DNA of 15,410 nt from Gammaproteobacteria bacterium (GTDB lineage Bacteria; Pseudomonadota; Gammaproteobacteria; Steroidobacterales; SZUA-146), in the NCBI GenBank assembly GCA_003228965.1, contig QIGP01000038.1:1-15410 (forward strand), written 5' to 3'. A model generated the notes under the pieces. That model had not been told where the DNA came from. It did not search any database and worked only from the letters and a program-made list of their open reading frames with translations. Positions 8,408 to 15,188 of the stretch are shown in pieces (the first letter of the stretch is position 1; each line of letters starts with the position of its first letter). Both the position numbers and the translations under genes were made by a program.

Positions 8408-9043
8408 TCAGTCTCTACGTCGCTCAAGAACAAGCAGCTGATTGTTCGCCGGCATATCAAAGGCCTGAGTCAAACTAAATCCTGCGGCGTCAGCCTCGCG
8501 GATAACGTCTTCCCGGTTGCGAATGCCCTGCCACGCATTGGTTTGGCTTAAAGACAAATCGAAGCGGTAGTTGCCCTCGCTGTTGGCCTGCCCTCCTACG
8601 TGGAACGGACCGTACACAAGAAACAATCCTTGCGTCGCTAACACACGGCCTGCGTTAAGTATCATTGCCTGCGCCTGTTCCCAGGACATAATGTGGCAAG
8701 TATTCGCGGTATAGATTACATCCACCTGCTCATCAAACTTTGCCAGCGACTCGGCATCGAGCTCAATGGGTCTTCGAATACGGGGATTACCCGCCACCTC
8801 AAGGTACGCGTTGAGCGTTGCGTGATTCTCTTTTAAGTCGCTGGTGATCCACTCGACCTTGGGCAGTGCGTTGGCAAAATGCACCGCGTGTTGGCCCGTA
8901 CCGCTACCGATTTCAAGTACCCGGTAGTGGCGATTTTCATCAAGCAACGATTGTAGATGCGTCAATATCGGGACCTGGTTACGTTCTGCTGGCTGTGACC
9001 AACGATAGCTAGCCTTGGCGTCATTGCTATTTGAAAGGCTCAC
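8408..9043 (-). CDS. DUF938 family SAM-dependent methyltransferase
   Basis: A 211-residue cytoplasmic class I methyltransferase-like protein. The SAM-binding motif I is VLEIGSGTGQHAVHFA (about residues 42-57), preceded by the family block PAERNQVPIL (about 18-27). Later DUF938 signatures are all present: NTCHIMSW, YGPF, NYRFDLSL, GIRNREDV and the C-terminal MPANNQLLV. The substrate is unknown. The frame stays open upstream to 9208, overlapping orn, but those residues look non-coding (many Cys, Arg and Ser, no family match). I therefore take the GTG at 9041-9043, which has GGGAG ten bases upstream and gives the usual family length. About 150 bases of leader or promoter space then separate it from orn. 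Confidence 0.88.
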   Translation of the reverse strand: MSLSNSNDAKASYRWSQPAERNQVPILTHLQSLLDENRHYRVLEIGSGTGQHAVHFANALPKVEWITSDLKENHATLNAYLEVAGNPRIRRPIELDAESLAKFDEQVDVIYTANTCHIMSWEQAQAMILNAGRVLATQGLFLVYGPFHVGGQANSEGNYRFDLSLSQTNAWQGIRNREDVIREADAAGFSLTQAFDMPANNQLLVLERRRD

Positions 9044-9194
9044 AATGGAGGTACTCCCTAAAGTTGAAAACGGATAACGGGTACAACAAGAGTTGACGTA
9101 GCCTGCACTAAACCTTGAAGCGAACAAGCACACTAGTCGTCCAAACGTACATTGACCAAAAACACGCGCCCTATTTACCTGACACCCGATAAGG

Positions 9195-9752
9195 CTATAC
9201 CGGAGCATCGACCATTAAGAAATGTTCTCGATAATGTTTCAGTTCATTGATCGAATCGTGAATATCAGATAGTGCCAGATGCTTACCTTCTTTGACGACC
9301 CCGCTTGCAACATCAGGCGCCCAACGCTTGGCCAATTCTTTTAGCGTGCTGACATCCAGGTTGCGGTAGTGAAAAAAGTCCTCAAGTTCTGGCATCAGTC
9401 GCGCCATAAAACGGCGGTCCTGACAAATAGAATTGCCGCACATGGGAGACGCACCCTTGTCTACCCAGACCTGCAAAAACGAAAGCGTCTCCTGCTCGGC
9501 CTCGCTTGCGTCAAAACTACTGTCGGCCACACGCCGCGTAAGACCGGAATTCCCGTGGTGGGAAGTATTCCATTCGTCCATTGTGTCCATAAGCGATTTG
9601 GGCTGATGAACGGCAATTTCAGGCCCTTCGGCCAGCACATTCAGATTCTGGTCGGTAACAACCGTAGCAATTTCAATGATTACGTCGGTTGCCGGTTCCA
9701 GACCGGTCATTTCCAGGTCGATCCAAATCAGATTGTTTGCGCGATTTAACAT
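9195..9752 (-). CDS. orn: Oligoribonuclease
   Basis: A 3'-to-5' exoribonuclease that degrades the shortest RNA oligomers, chiefly dinucleotides, including the pGpG left by cyclic-di-GMP breakdown. The 185-residue length fits (E. coli 181). All DEDDh residues are seen: Asp12 and Glu14 in WIDLEMTGL, Asp112 in CQDRRFM, His158 and Asp163 in [11 protein letters not shown]. Their numbering equals that in E. coli Orn. The ATG start has an AGGG about nine bases upstream and an extended -10 element 30 bases upstream. It is divergent from the Ste24-type protease gene with 85 bases between. An orn/rsgA neighbourhood is common in gammaproteobacteria. Confidence 0.97.
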   Translation of the reverse strand: MLNRANNLIWIDLEMTGLEPATDVIIEIATVVTDQNLNVLAEGPEIAVHQPKSLMDTMDEWNTSHHGNSGLTRRVADSSFDASEAEQETLSFLQVWVDKGASPMCGNSICQDRRFMARLMPELEDFFHYRNLDVSTLKELAKRWAPDVASGVVKEGKHLALSDIHDSINELKHYREHFLMVDAPV

Positions 9753-9782
9753 GTGTTTAAGGCCCTGGTTTGCTTGCGCCTC

Positions 9783-9791
9783 ATTCTACCA
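9783..9791 (-). promoter_or_regulatory. Extended -10 promoter for orn
   Basis: The minus strand reads TGGTAGAAT, an extended -10 (TGn plus TAGAAT, 5 of 6 to consensus). A start about base 9776 would leave a leader of about 24 bases holding the AGGG ribosome site. No good -35 is visible. Confidence 0.5.
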
Positions 9792-9837
9792 TTGGCTAAG
9801 CTTGTGCGCTCGAATTCGTTCTGACCAAGGTCCTTGT

Positions 9838-11085
9838 ATGCACCCGTTTCAACTTGCTTTTTTTGTTTTTCTGGCACTCGGTACACTAGTACGTTTGTGG
9901 CTGTCTTCACGCCAACTGCGCGCCATGCGCGAACGCCGCAACGATTTACCCGAAGCGTTCAACACCGCCATTTCAATCGACGAACACCAAAAAGCCTCCG
10001 ACTACACAGCAGCCGGTACGCGCATAGGAATGTGGGACATGCTTATAGACACAGTCCTTCTCGTTGGCTGGACCATTGGTGGTGGGCTTCAATGGGTAGA
10101 CACCTGGGTGAGTGGTTTTGGTCTGGGACCGATTCTCACTGGCGTCATCAGTATCATGGCCATCTTGTTCGTCATGTCGATTTTGTCGATTCCACTTTCG
10201 CTGTATCGCACGTTTGGCATCGAGGCGCGTTTCGGCTTTAACAAAATGACGCCCGGCCTGTTCTTTACCGACACGATTAAAGGCTGGCTAGTTGCACTGG
10301 TACTGGCCTTACCGCTGCTAGCAGCCATATTGTGGATTATGAACGCAGCCGGTACCTACTGGTGGGCGTACGCCTGGGTAGTCTGGGTAGCATTTTCGTT
10401 GGCCATTACCTGGGCATACCCGGCCTTTATTGCGCCACTGTTCAACAAATTCTCCGAACTGTCCGACGATTTGCTCATTACCCGAATAGAAGCACTACTG
10501 AAACGCTGCGACTTTAAAAGCAAAGGCTTTTTCGTCATGGATGGCTCACGTCGTTCATCACACGGCAACGCATACTTTACGGGCGTTGGTAACAACAAAC
10601 GTATCGTCTTTTTTGATACGTTGATTAAAACCCTCGAACCCGTTGAAGTGGAAGCAGTGCTCGCGCATGAGCTTGGGCACTTCCGCAAGAATCACATTCG
10701 CTCGCGTTTAATATGGGGCTTTGTTTCAGGTCTCATTGGACTTGCCATACTGGGCTTCCTGAAAGACCAAGCCTGGTTCTACTCGGCTCTTGGCGTGTCA
10801 GCGCCTTCTAGTCACATGGCGCTCTTGCTGTTTACCCTTGTGATTCCTGTGTTCACGTTTTTCCTGACCCCGGTGAGCACTTACTTTTCGCGCAAACATG
10901 AGTTTGAAGCCGATGAATACGCGTTTGAGCAAAGCGACGCCAGCGCGCTGATTACCGCGCTTGGCAAACTGTACAAAGAGAACTCTTCTACATTGGTTCC
11001 GGACGAACTGCACAGCAAGTTTTACGACTCACATCCGCCCGGACCCGTACGAGTGGCCTACTTACAAAAATTGCTAAGCGCATGA
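9838..11085 (+). CDS. Ste24-type M48 zinc metalloprotease, multi-pass membrane
   Basis: A 415-residue integral membrane protease of the CAAX prenyl protease 1 (Ste24) type. Membrane segments lie at about residues 3-22, 66-82, 98-122, 150-168, 176-195, 291-308 and 327-345. The N-terminal part matches the M48 N-terminal membrane domain, including FGFNK and PLFNKFSEL. The zinc site is HELGH with His277, Glu278 and His281, and the third ligand Glu355 in HEFEADEYA. The C-terminus has the family HPPGPVRVAYL. Bacteria lack prenylated CAAX targets, so its role is likely membrane protein quality control; this is family knowledge, not seen here. The ATG at 9838 is chosen because the frame upstream of it overlaps orn and the protein begins there with a proper membrane helix; AAGG lies upstream. 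Only 13 bases separate it from rsgA. Confidence 0.93.
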   Translation: MHPFQLAFFVFLALGTLVRLWLSSRQLRAMRERRNDLPEAFNTAISIDEHQKASDYTAAGTRIGMWDMLIDTVLLVGWTIGGGLQWVDTWVSGFGLGPILTGVISIMAILFVMSILSIPLSLYRTFGIEARFGFNKMTPGLFFTDTIKGWLVALVLALPLLAAILWIMNAAGTYWWAYAWVVWVAFSLAITWAYPAFIAPLFNKFSELSDDLLITRIEALLKRCDFKSKGFFVMDGSRRSSHGNAYFTGVGNNKRIVFFDTLIKTLEPVEVEAVLAHELGHFRKNHIRSRLIWGFVSGLIGLAILGFLKDQAWFYSALGVSAPSSHMALLLFTLVIPVFTFFLTPVSTYFSRKHEFEADEYAFEQSDASALITALGKLYKENSSTLVPDELHSKFYDSHPPGPVRVAYLQKLLSA

Positions 11086-11098
11086 TCGCGAATCGGGC

Positions 11099-12013
11099 AT
11101 GAACACCGAATCGGCAACGGGCCTGGTCGTAGCCGCTTTTGGTCGCCAGGTCATCGTCGAAACCCCTTCAAGAGAACGTTTTAACTGCCGCATGAAAGGC
11201 CGCAACATACGACCAGTATGTGGCGACTACGTCACCTGGAGTCCTAGAGAGGGCGATTCCATTGGTGGCATCATCACGGCAATTAACGAACGTGACAATT
11301 TATTGCAACGACCTACGCGTCGAGGCCGCGATGAGAATGTGGCCGCAAACCTCAGTTGTATGGTGGTGGTCTTTTCAAGCCACCCACCCGCCGATCCGTT
11401 TCTGGTTGACCGCTACATTGCAGCCTCCGAACATCTACAGGTCGAGTGCGTGTTGGTACACAACAAAATCGAGCTTGCGCCGGCAACAGGTTTCGAATGG
11501 CTGGTCGCACTGGAAGGCCTGGGCTACAAAGTCATTCGCTGCAGCGCCAAGACAGGCGAAAACGTCGATCAACTTATGGACGCCTGCTCCGATGGTGTAA
11601 GTATATTAGTCGGCCAGTCGGGTGTCGGTAAGTCTTCGCTACTCAATGCCATGATTGCCGACATCAATCAGGAAACTCAGGAAATTTCGACGTCCGGAAA
11701 ATTCGGTCGTCACACAACTTCCGCAAGCTACCTGTATCACTTTGAAGAACCCTATACCGGTGGTCTCATCGACTCGCCCGGTGTGCGTGACTTTGCGCCG
11801 CCTACACTGACTGAAGAGCAGGTGCCAAATGGTTACATTGAAATATTTGCGGCCGCATCGGACTGCAAATTTGCCAATTGTCGGCACCAACACGAACCAG
11901 GTTGCGAAGTAAAAACACGCGTTGAAGACGGCCGTATCGAGGCGCGACGCTACACCAGCTATTTACAGCTACAGAAGCTCATGCGCGAACTCAACGCGAA
12001 CGCAGCGCCCTAA
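11099..12013 (+). CDS. rsgA: Small ribosomal subunit biogenesis GTPase RsgA
   Basis: A circularly permuted GTPase that checks late assembly of the 30S subunit. Domains in order: OB-fold (about 5-65, with CGDYVTW), GTPase domain (about 80-240) and C-terminal zinc-binding domain (about 245-300). The permuted motif order is seen: G4 NKIE (122-125), G5 CSAKTGE (148-154), G1 GQSGVGKS (172-179), switch region with HTT (205-207), G3 DSPG (225-228). The zinc ligands are Cys256, Cys261, His263 and Cys269. It is about 45 residues shorter than E. coli RsgA (350), mainly for lack of the basic N-terminal extension. G4 has Glu in place of the usual Asp. It follows the Ste24-type protease gene by 13 bases with no strong ribosome site. 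Confidence 0.97.
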   Translation: MNTESATGLVVAAFGRQVIVETPSRERFNCRMKGRNIRPVCGDYVTWSPREGDSIGGIITAINERDNLLQRPTRRGRDENVAANLSCMVVVFSSHPPADPFLVDRYIAASEHLQVECVLVHNKIELAPATGFEWLVALEGLGYKVIRCSAKTGENVDQLMDACSDGVSILVGQSGVGKSSLLNAMIADINQETQEISTSGKFGRHTTSASYLYHFEEPYTGGLIDSPGVRDFAPPTLTEEQVPNGYIEIFAAASDCKFANCRHQHEPGCEVKTRVEDGRIEARRYTSYLQLQKLMRELNANAAP

Positions 12014-12026
12014 ACCCACAGAAGAG

Positions 12027-12095
12027 CATTGCTGCGACACCATTGCGAGCGCGAAGAGGTTTTGTCATTGCGAGCGCGAAGCGCGCACCAATCTC
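12027..12095 (+). repeat. CATTGCGAG-type repeat, direct copies
   Basis: CATTGCGAGCGCGAAG occurs twice exactly (12041-12056 and 12066-12081, period 25). A weaker third match, CATTGCTGCGA, is at 12027-12037. The last copy continues through GCGCGCACCAATCTC, the usual ending of a short repeat family seen in many bacterial genomes (TCATTGCGAG ... CAATCTC). The non-coding setting between converging rsgA and recR is typical for such elements. Confidence 0.75.
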
Positions 12096-12143
12096 TTAAC
12101 GTCACCGTGACACAACTGATTGAATCCACAGCAACCGGACTGT

Positions 12144-12178
12144 GCTTGCCACACCCGCGGTCTGCGGGTTCGCAATGA
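12144..12178 (-). repeat. CATTGCGAG-type repeat, inverted copy with hairpin
   Basis: Read on the minus strand this begins TCATTGCGAACCCGC and ends GTGTGGCAAGC, the same layout as the plus-strand copy at 12065-12095 but in the opposite direction. Its middle forms a 6-bp hairpin (ACCCGC/GCGGGT, 12153-12169). There is no T-run, so it is not a standard terminator. Confidence 0.65.
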
Positions 12179-12189
12179 AGTGGTTCTGA

Positions 12190-12801
12190 CTAATTATTGG
12201 TCTCGTTGAGCTTACGTCTGCCTGCCAGAGCATGCGACAAAGTACCACCGTCTACATACTCAAGTTCGCCACCCATCGGCACGCCGTGAGCGATACGTGT
12301 TGCGGTAATGTTCAGGTGACTGGCCATGTCAGCCAGGTATTGCGCCGTGGTTTCACCCTCGACGGTTGGATTGGTCGCGACGATAACTTCCTGAACCTCA
12401 CCCTCACGGAGTCGTTGCTCGAGAAGGTCCATGCCAAGGTCGTCTGGCCCGATGCCGTCCAGGGGCGACAAATGCCCCATGAGCACAAAGTAAAGGCCGC
12501 TATACCCGCCCGACTGCTCGATTGCAGCAACATCAGCCGGCGTTTCAACAATGCATAGAGTCGTAACCTCGCGCCTTGAAGACGCGCACTGCGTACACAG
12601 CTCCTGCTCGGTAAACATTCGGCAACGTACACAATGCCCGATGTCGGTCGCGCTCCTTTCAAGACTGTGAGCCAGCCTGGTAGCTCCCTCGCGGTCGCGG
12701 TGAAGCAAGTGAAACGCCATACGCTGGGCCGATTTTGGCCCTACGCCTGGCAGGCAACGCAGCGCCTCAATCAGTTCTTGAAGTTGTGGCGAGTATGACA
12801 A
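12190..12801 (-). CDS. recR: Recombination mediator protein RecR
   Basis: Works with RecF and RecO to load RecA on single-stranded gaps. The 203-residue length matches E. coli RecR (201). Visible parts: the helix-hairpin-helix [17 protein letters not shown] (about 14-30), the zinc finger CVRCRMF...LCTQC (about 57-72), and the Toprim domain from about residue 80 with [12 protein letters not shown] and [16 protein letters not shown], followed by ATNPTVEGE and the C-terminal [17 protein letters not shown]. The start is TTG, four bases after the ybaB stop; no other start in the frame would keep the family N-terminus. No Shine-Dalgarno is seen, so translation is probably coupled to ybaB. Confidence 0.96.
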   Translation of the reverse strand: MSYSPQLQELIEALRCLPGVGPKSAQRMAFHLLHRDREGATRLAHSLERSATDIGHCVRCRMFTEQELCTQCASSRREVTTLCIVETPADVAAIEQSGGYSGLYFVLMGHLSPLDGIGPDDLGMDLLEQRLREGEVQEVIVATNPTVEGETTAQYLADMASHLNITATRIAHGVPMGGELEYVDGGTLSHALAGRRKLNETNN

Positions 12802-12805
12802 GCGT

Positions 12806-13126
12806 CTAAAACGGCAGGTTCATGCCGGGCGGAAGCCCCGCGGTTAGCCCGGACATTTTTTCCTTTGTTGTCTCTTCTACTTTGCGCGTGGCGTCGTTCA
12901 TGGCGGCCGCGACAAGATCTTCAAGCATGTCTTTGTCTTCGCCTACCAGAGTGTCGTCGATGCTTACTTTGCGCACCTCGTGTTTGCAGTTCATTACTAC
13001 CCGAACCATGTCGCCGCCTGCAACGCCTGTTACTTCTAGTAAAGCCAGCTCCTCCTGAGCCTTTTGCATATCTTCCTGCATTTTCTGAGCCTGTTTCATG
13101 AGCCCGCCAAGTCCACCTTTCATCAT
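12806..13126 (-). CDS. ybaB: YbaB/EbfC family nucleoid-associated protein
   Basis: A 106-residue dimeric DNA-binding protein of the nucleoid (E. coli YbaB 109 residues). Recognised by [25 protein letters not shown] at the N-terminus, which forms a long helix, [14 protein letters not shown] in the central sheet, [16 protein letters not shown] (about 64-79) and the short C-terminal PPGMNLPF. The ATG start at 13126 is followed at once by a second ATG. It sits between dnaX (33 bases upstream) and recR (four bases downstream), the standard dnaX-ybaB-recR operon. Confidence 0.96.
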   Translation of the reverse strand: MMKGGLGGLMKQAQKMQEDMQKAQEELALLEVTGVAGGDMVRVVMNCKHEVRKVSIDDTLVGEDKDMLEDLVAAAMNDATRKVEETTKEKMSGLTAGLPPGMNLPF

Positions 13127-13159
13127 GAGTTCGTGTCCGCTTTTGTCAGTTAAGAATAT

Positions 13160-14902
13160 TCAGTTAATGGGTTTGATCGAGTCTTCGTGAATGGTCGCAT
13201 CGAACGTCTCGAGCAATATTTTCACATTTGGATCGCTAAGCAAAGAGTCCCGGACGGCCTGTTTATTGGCCTGCTCGGTCGCCTCCTGACGCAACGCGGG
13301 CGTATTGGCCTTAACGCCACCGAGATCTATAAAGACTGCAAACGCGTCGCCCAAGTGATTTTGTACAACCGCAGTCAGTTTCTGCATCACTTGGCTCGTG
13401 ATCATGTGCTGATTTGAGGTATCGAGGAGCAAGCGTAAATGTGTAGCGCTGTGCTCCGAGACCAAACAGTTTACGGCGAGTTGTCTCGCTGCCCCGTGAA
13501 GATTAAACAGTTCAATCGCTGACGACCAGTCGTTGAAATTTACAGGCGCATTGGCGTTGGAGCTTTGTCGCCGCGAAGCAGTTTCAGGCTCGGCGTCTTT
13601 TGCTTCAGCCTCCAGGGAAGATGGTATCGACGTTGTGTTCGCAGGTTCTGGTTTGAGCTTATTGGGTGTCGTGGCAGGCTTTCTGGCCTTGCTTGTCGCC
13701 GCTACGCTTGCTGCATCCGCATTGTGGTGGGCCGAAGATGTGGCACCACCCGCGGCGTGTTCTGAATTAGAGGGTGTCGTTAACTGTTTTTTTTTACCCG
13801 ATTGGCCGCTGCCTGGAGCGGCCGGTAAAAAGGCCAGCATGCGCAAGAGCACCATTTCGAATCCGCTGCGTACGTCGGGCGCAAGCGGCAAATCGCGTCG
13901 GCCGATAATGGCGATTTGATAGAGGAGCTGCACTTCTTCGTTGTCTAGCTCTGAGCACAACTCTGCCACCAGATCGGCCATTTCCTGTGAATCGCGTGGT
14001 TTGACTTCGGTCATGTGCAAAATGGCGGCTCGCTGTAGCAACAGCGCAAGTTCTTGTAAAACTTCCGTGTAGTCCGGCGCGTACTCGTCCATTACGGCGA
14101 CCTGTGCAAGTACGGCTTTGCCGTCCTTGCGCGCTAGCGTTCTGGCAAGCTCGTAGACCTTGTTGCGCTCTACCGTGCCCATCATGGTGCGTACGTCACC
14201 TTCTTTGACTGCTCCGCCGCCGTAGGCCACCGCTTGGTCCAGCAAGCTTAACGCGTCGCGCATACTGCCGTCCGCGCCGTGGGCCAAGAGCTCGAGCGCA
14301 GTAGCGTCGAATTCGAAACTTTCGGCTTCGCAAATGGACCGCATTCGATCGCCAATCAGATCTTTTGGCAGTCGCTTCAGGTTAAATTGCAGGCAGCGTG
14401 ACAACACGGTCGCCGGTAGTCGCTGTGGATCGGTTGTGGCTAACAGAAATTTGACGTGAGGAGGCGGCTCTTCAAGCGTTTTAAGCAACGCATTGAATGA
14501 GTGCCTTGAGAGCATGTGAACCTCGTCGATGAGGTAGACCTTGTAGCGCCCTGACGACGGCGCGTATTGCACGTTGTCGAGCAATTCGCGGGTGTCGTCG
14601 ACTTTGGTTCGCGACGCGGCATCGACCTCAATCAGGTCGACAAAACGGCCGTCATCGATTTCCTGGCAAGTTGAACACTCGCCACACGGTATTGAACTGA
14701 CACCTTTTTCGCAGTTGAGACATTTAGCGAGAATCCGGGCGATGGTAGTCTTTCCCACGCCTCGCGTACCGGCAAACAGGAATCCGTGGTGGAGTCGGTC
14801 GCTGTCCAGCGCATTGATTAGCGCTCGCAGGACGTGTTCTTGACCCGCCATTTCGGCAAAATTACGGGGGCGCCACTTTCTGGCAAGAACGGTGTAACTC
14901 AT
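13160..14902 (-). CDS. dnaX: DNA polymerase III subunits tau and (probably) gamma
   Basis: The clamp-loader ATPase that links the replicative polymerases to the helicase. The full frame gives tau of 580 residues (E. coli 643). Domain I has Walker A GTRGVGKT (45-52), zinc cysteines 64, 73, 76 and 79, Walker B LIDEVH (124-129) and the SRC motif (168-170). Domain III ends near residue 365 (MVLLRMLAFLP). A low-complexity linker rich in A, S, T and K follows (about 366-460), then the tau-specific domain V (about 465-580) ending DATIHEDSIKPI as in E. coli. At residues 370-372 three AAA codons form a run of nine A. Slippage there leads to a stop after about two or seven codons and would give gamma of about 374-378 residues, ending just after domain III. 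It is 98 bases downstream of the SRP RNA. Confidence 0.97.
   Translation of the reverse strand: MSYTVLARKWRPRNFAEMAGQEHVLRALINALDSDRLHHGFLFAGTRGVGKTTIARILAKCLNCEKGVSSIPCGECSTCQEIDDGRFVDLIEVDAASRTKVDDTRELLDNVQYAPSSGRYKVYLIDEVHMLSRHSFNALLKTLEEPPPHVKFLLATTDPQRLPATVLSRCLQFNLKRLPKDLIGDRMRSICEAESFEFDATALELLAHGADGSMRDALSLLDQAVAYGGGAVKEGDVRTMMGTVERNKVYELARTLARKDGKAVLAQVAVMDEYAPDYTEVLQELALLLQRAAILHMTEVKPRDSQEMADLVAELCSELDNEEVQLLYQIAIIGRRDLPLAPDVRSGFEMVLLRMLAFLPAAPGSGQSGKKKQLTTPSNSEHAAGGATSSAHHNADAASVAATSKARKPATTPNKLKPEPANTTSIPSSLEAEAKDAEPETASRRQSSNANAPVNFNDWSSAIELFNLHGAARQLAVNCLVSEHSATHLRLLLDTSNQHMITSQVMQKLTAVVQNHLGDAFAVFIDLGGVKANTPALRQEATEQANKQAVRDSLLSDPNVKILLETFDATIHEDSIKPIN
13787..13795 (-). promoter_or_regulatory. 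A9 slippery run in dnaX (likely gamma-forming recoding site)
   Basis: Nine consecutive A on the coding strand, read as GGT AAA AAA AAA CAG. In the -1 frame the reading continues ACA GTT AAC GAC ACC CTC and stops at TAA (13767-13769). In the +1 frame it continues AGT and stops at TAA (13780-13782). dnaX of E. coli uses A AAA AAG ribosomal frameshifting, and Thermus dnaX uses transcriptional slippage on an A9 run, so function is likely by precedent. No strong downstream stem-loop is seen, only a weak CACCC/GGGTG pairing. Confidence 0.75.
13804..13823 (-). repeat. Hairpin just upstream of the dnaX A9 run
   Basis: Perfect 7-bp inverted repeat in the coding strand, GGCCGCT, loop CCAGGC, AGCGGCC, ending eight bases before the A9 run. 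It encodes part of the linker (about residues 361-367), so it could simply be GC-rich coding sequence, but its position makes a role in slippage possible. Confidence 0.45.
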
Positions 14903-14941
14903 AGATCGACTTTCGGCTCAATTCATTAAACAGCGCGGTGC

Positions 14942-14964
14942 GCTACAGAGGTCCACACTGTAGC
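14942..14964. repeat. 7-bp inverted repeat between the SRP RNA and dnaX
   Basis: GCTACAG at 14942-14948 and CTGTAGC at 14958-14964, separated by nine bases. It lies in the dnaX leader, downstream of the SRP RNA terminator. It could be an mRNA hairpin or an operator; it does not match the LexA box layout. No clear dnaX promoter was found in this stretch. Confidence 0.35.
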
Positions 14965-15000
14965 ACTGATTGCGTCGGACACGGATGAAAACAGGCAGTT

Positions 15001-15116
15001 AAAAAGCGGCTCACGCCAGTAGTCCTCCGGCACCCGGTTTCACCGTTACCGTTGCTCCCTTCCGGGCCTGGCGGAGTTCACAGCTAGCCGTCGCGGAGGT
15101 ACCGACGCGAGCCACC
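15001..15116 (-). ncRNA. ffs: Signal recognition particle 4.5S RNA
   Basis: The small bacterial SRP RNA, which pairs with Ffh to target membrane proteins to the translocon. On the minus strand the domain IV hallmark is clear: CCAGGCCCGGAAGGGAGCA (about 15053-15071), with the GGAA tetraloop and the asymmetric internal loop that bind Ffh. The two ends pair over a long helix (GGTGGCTCGCG near 15116 with CGTGAGCCGC near 15006). The RNA ends in that helix followed by five T (15001-15005), its own terminator. Ends were set from the pairing and the T-run, so they may be off by a few bases. Its place upstream of dnaX on the same strand is common in gammaproteobacteria. Confidence 0.95.
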
Positions 15117-15123
15117 GGAGCGC

Positions 15124-15152
15124 ACTGTATCAACCTGTAAAGCAACAAACAA
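15124..15152 (-). promoter_or_regulatory. Probable promoter of the SRP RNA gene
   Basis: Minus strand: -35-like TTGTTT (15147-15152), 17-base spacer, -10-like TACAGT (15124-15129), then a GC-rich GCGCTCC discriminator of seven bases leading to the first base of the RNA at 15116. The spacing is ideal and a GC-rich discriminator is usual for growth-rate-controlled stable RNA genes; the -35 is weak (3 of 6). Confidence 0.5.
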
Positions 15153-15188
15153 CCGTCACAGCCCTGCACCCCAATCACCACCCAACCC

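Noticed and set aside
9044..9208. N-terminal extension of the DUF938 methyltransferase by 55 residues
   Set aside because: The extension overlaps orn, has no family similarity, and a GTG with a ribosome site at 9041-9043 gives the usual length.
9676..9837. N-terminal extension of the Ste24-type protease
   Set aside because: It lies over the start of orn on the other strand; the ATG at 9838 starts with the expected membrane helix and has AAGG upstream.
14942..14964. LexA-type SOS box upstream of dnaX
   Set aside because: The arms read GCTACAG...CTGTAGC, the reverse of CTGT-N8-ACAG, and the spacing differs.
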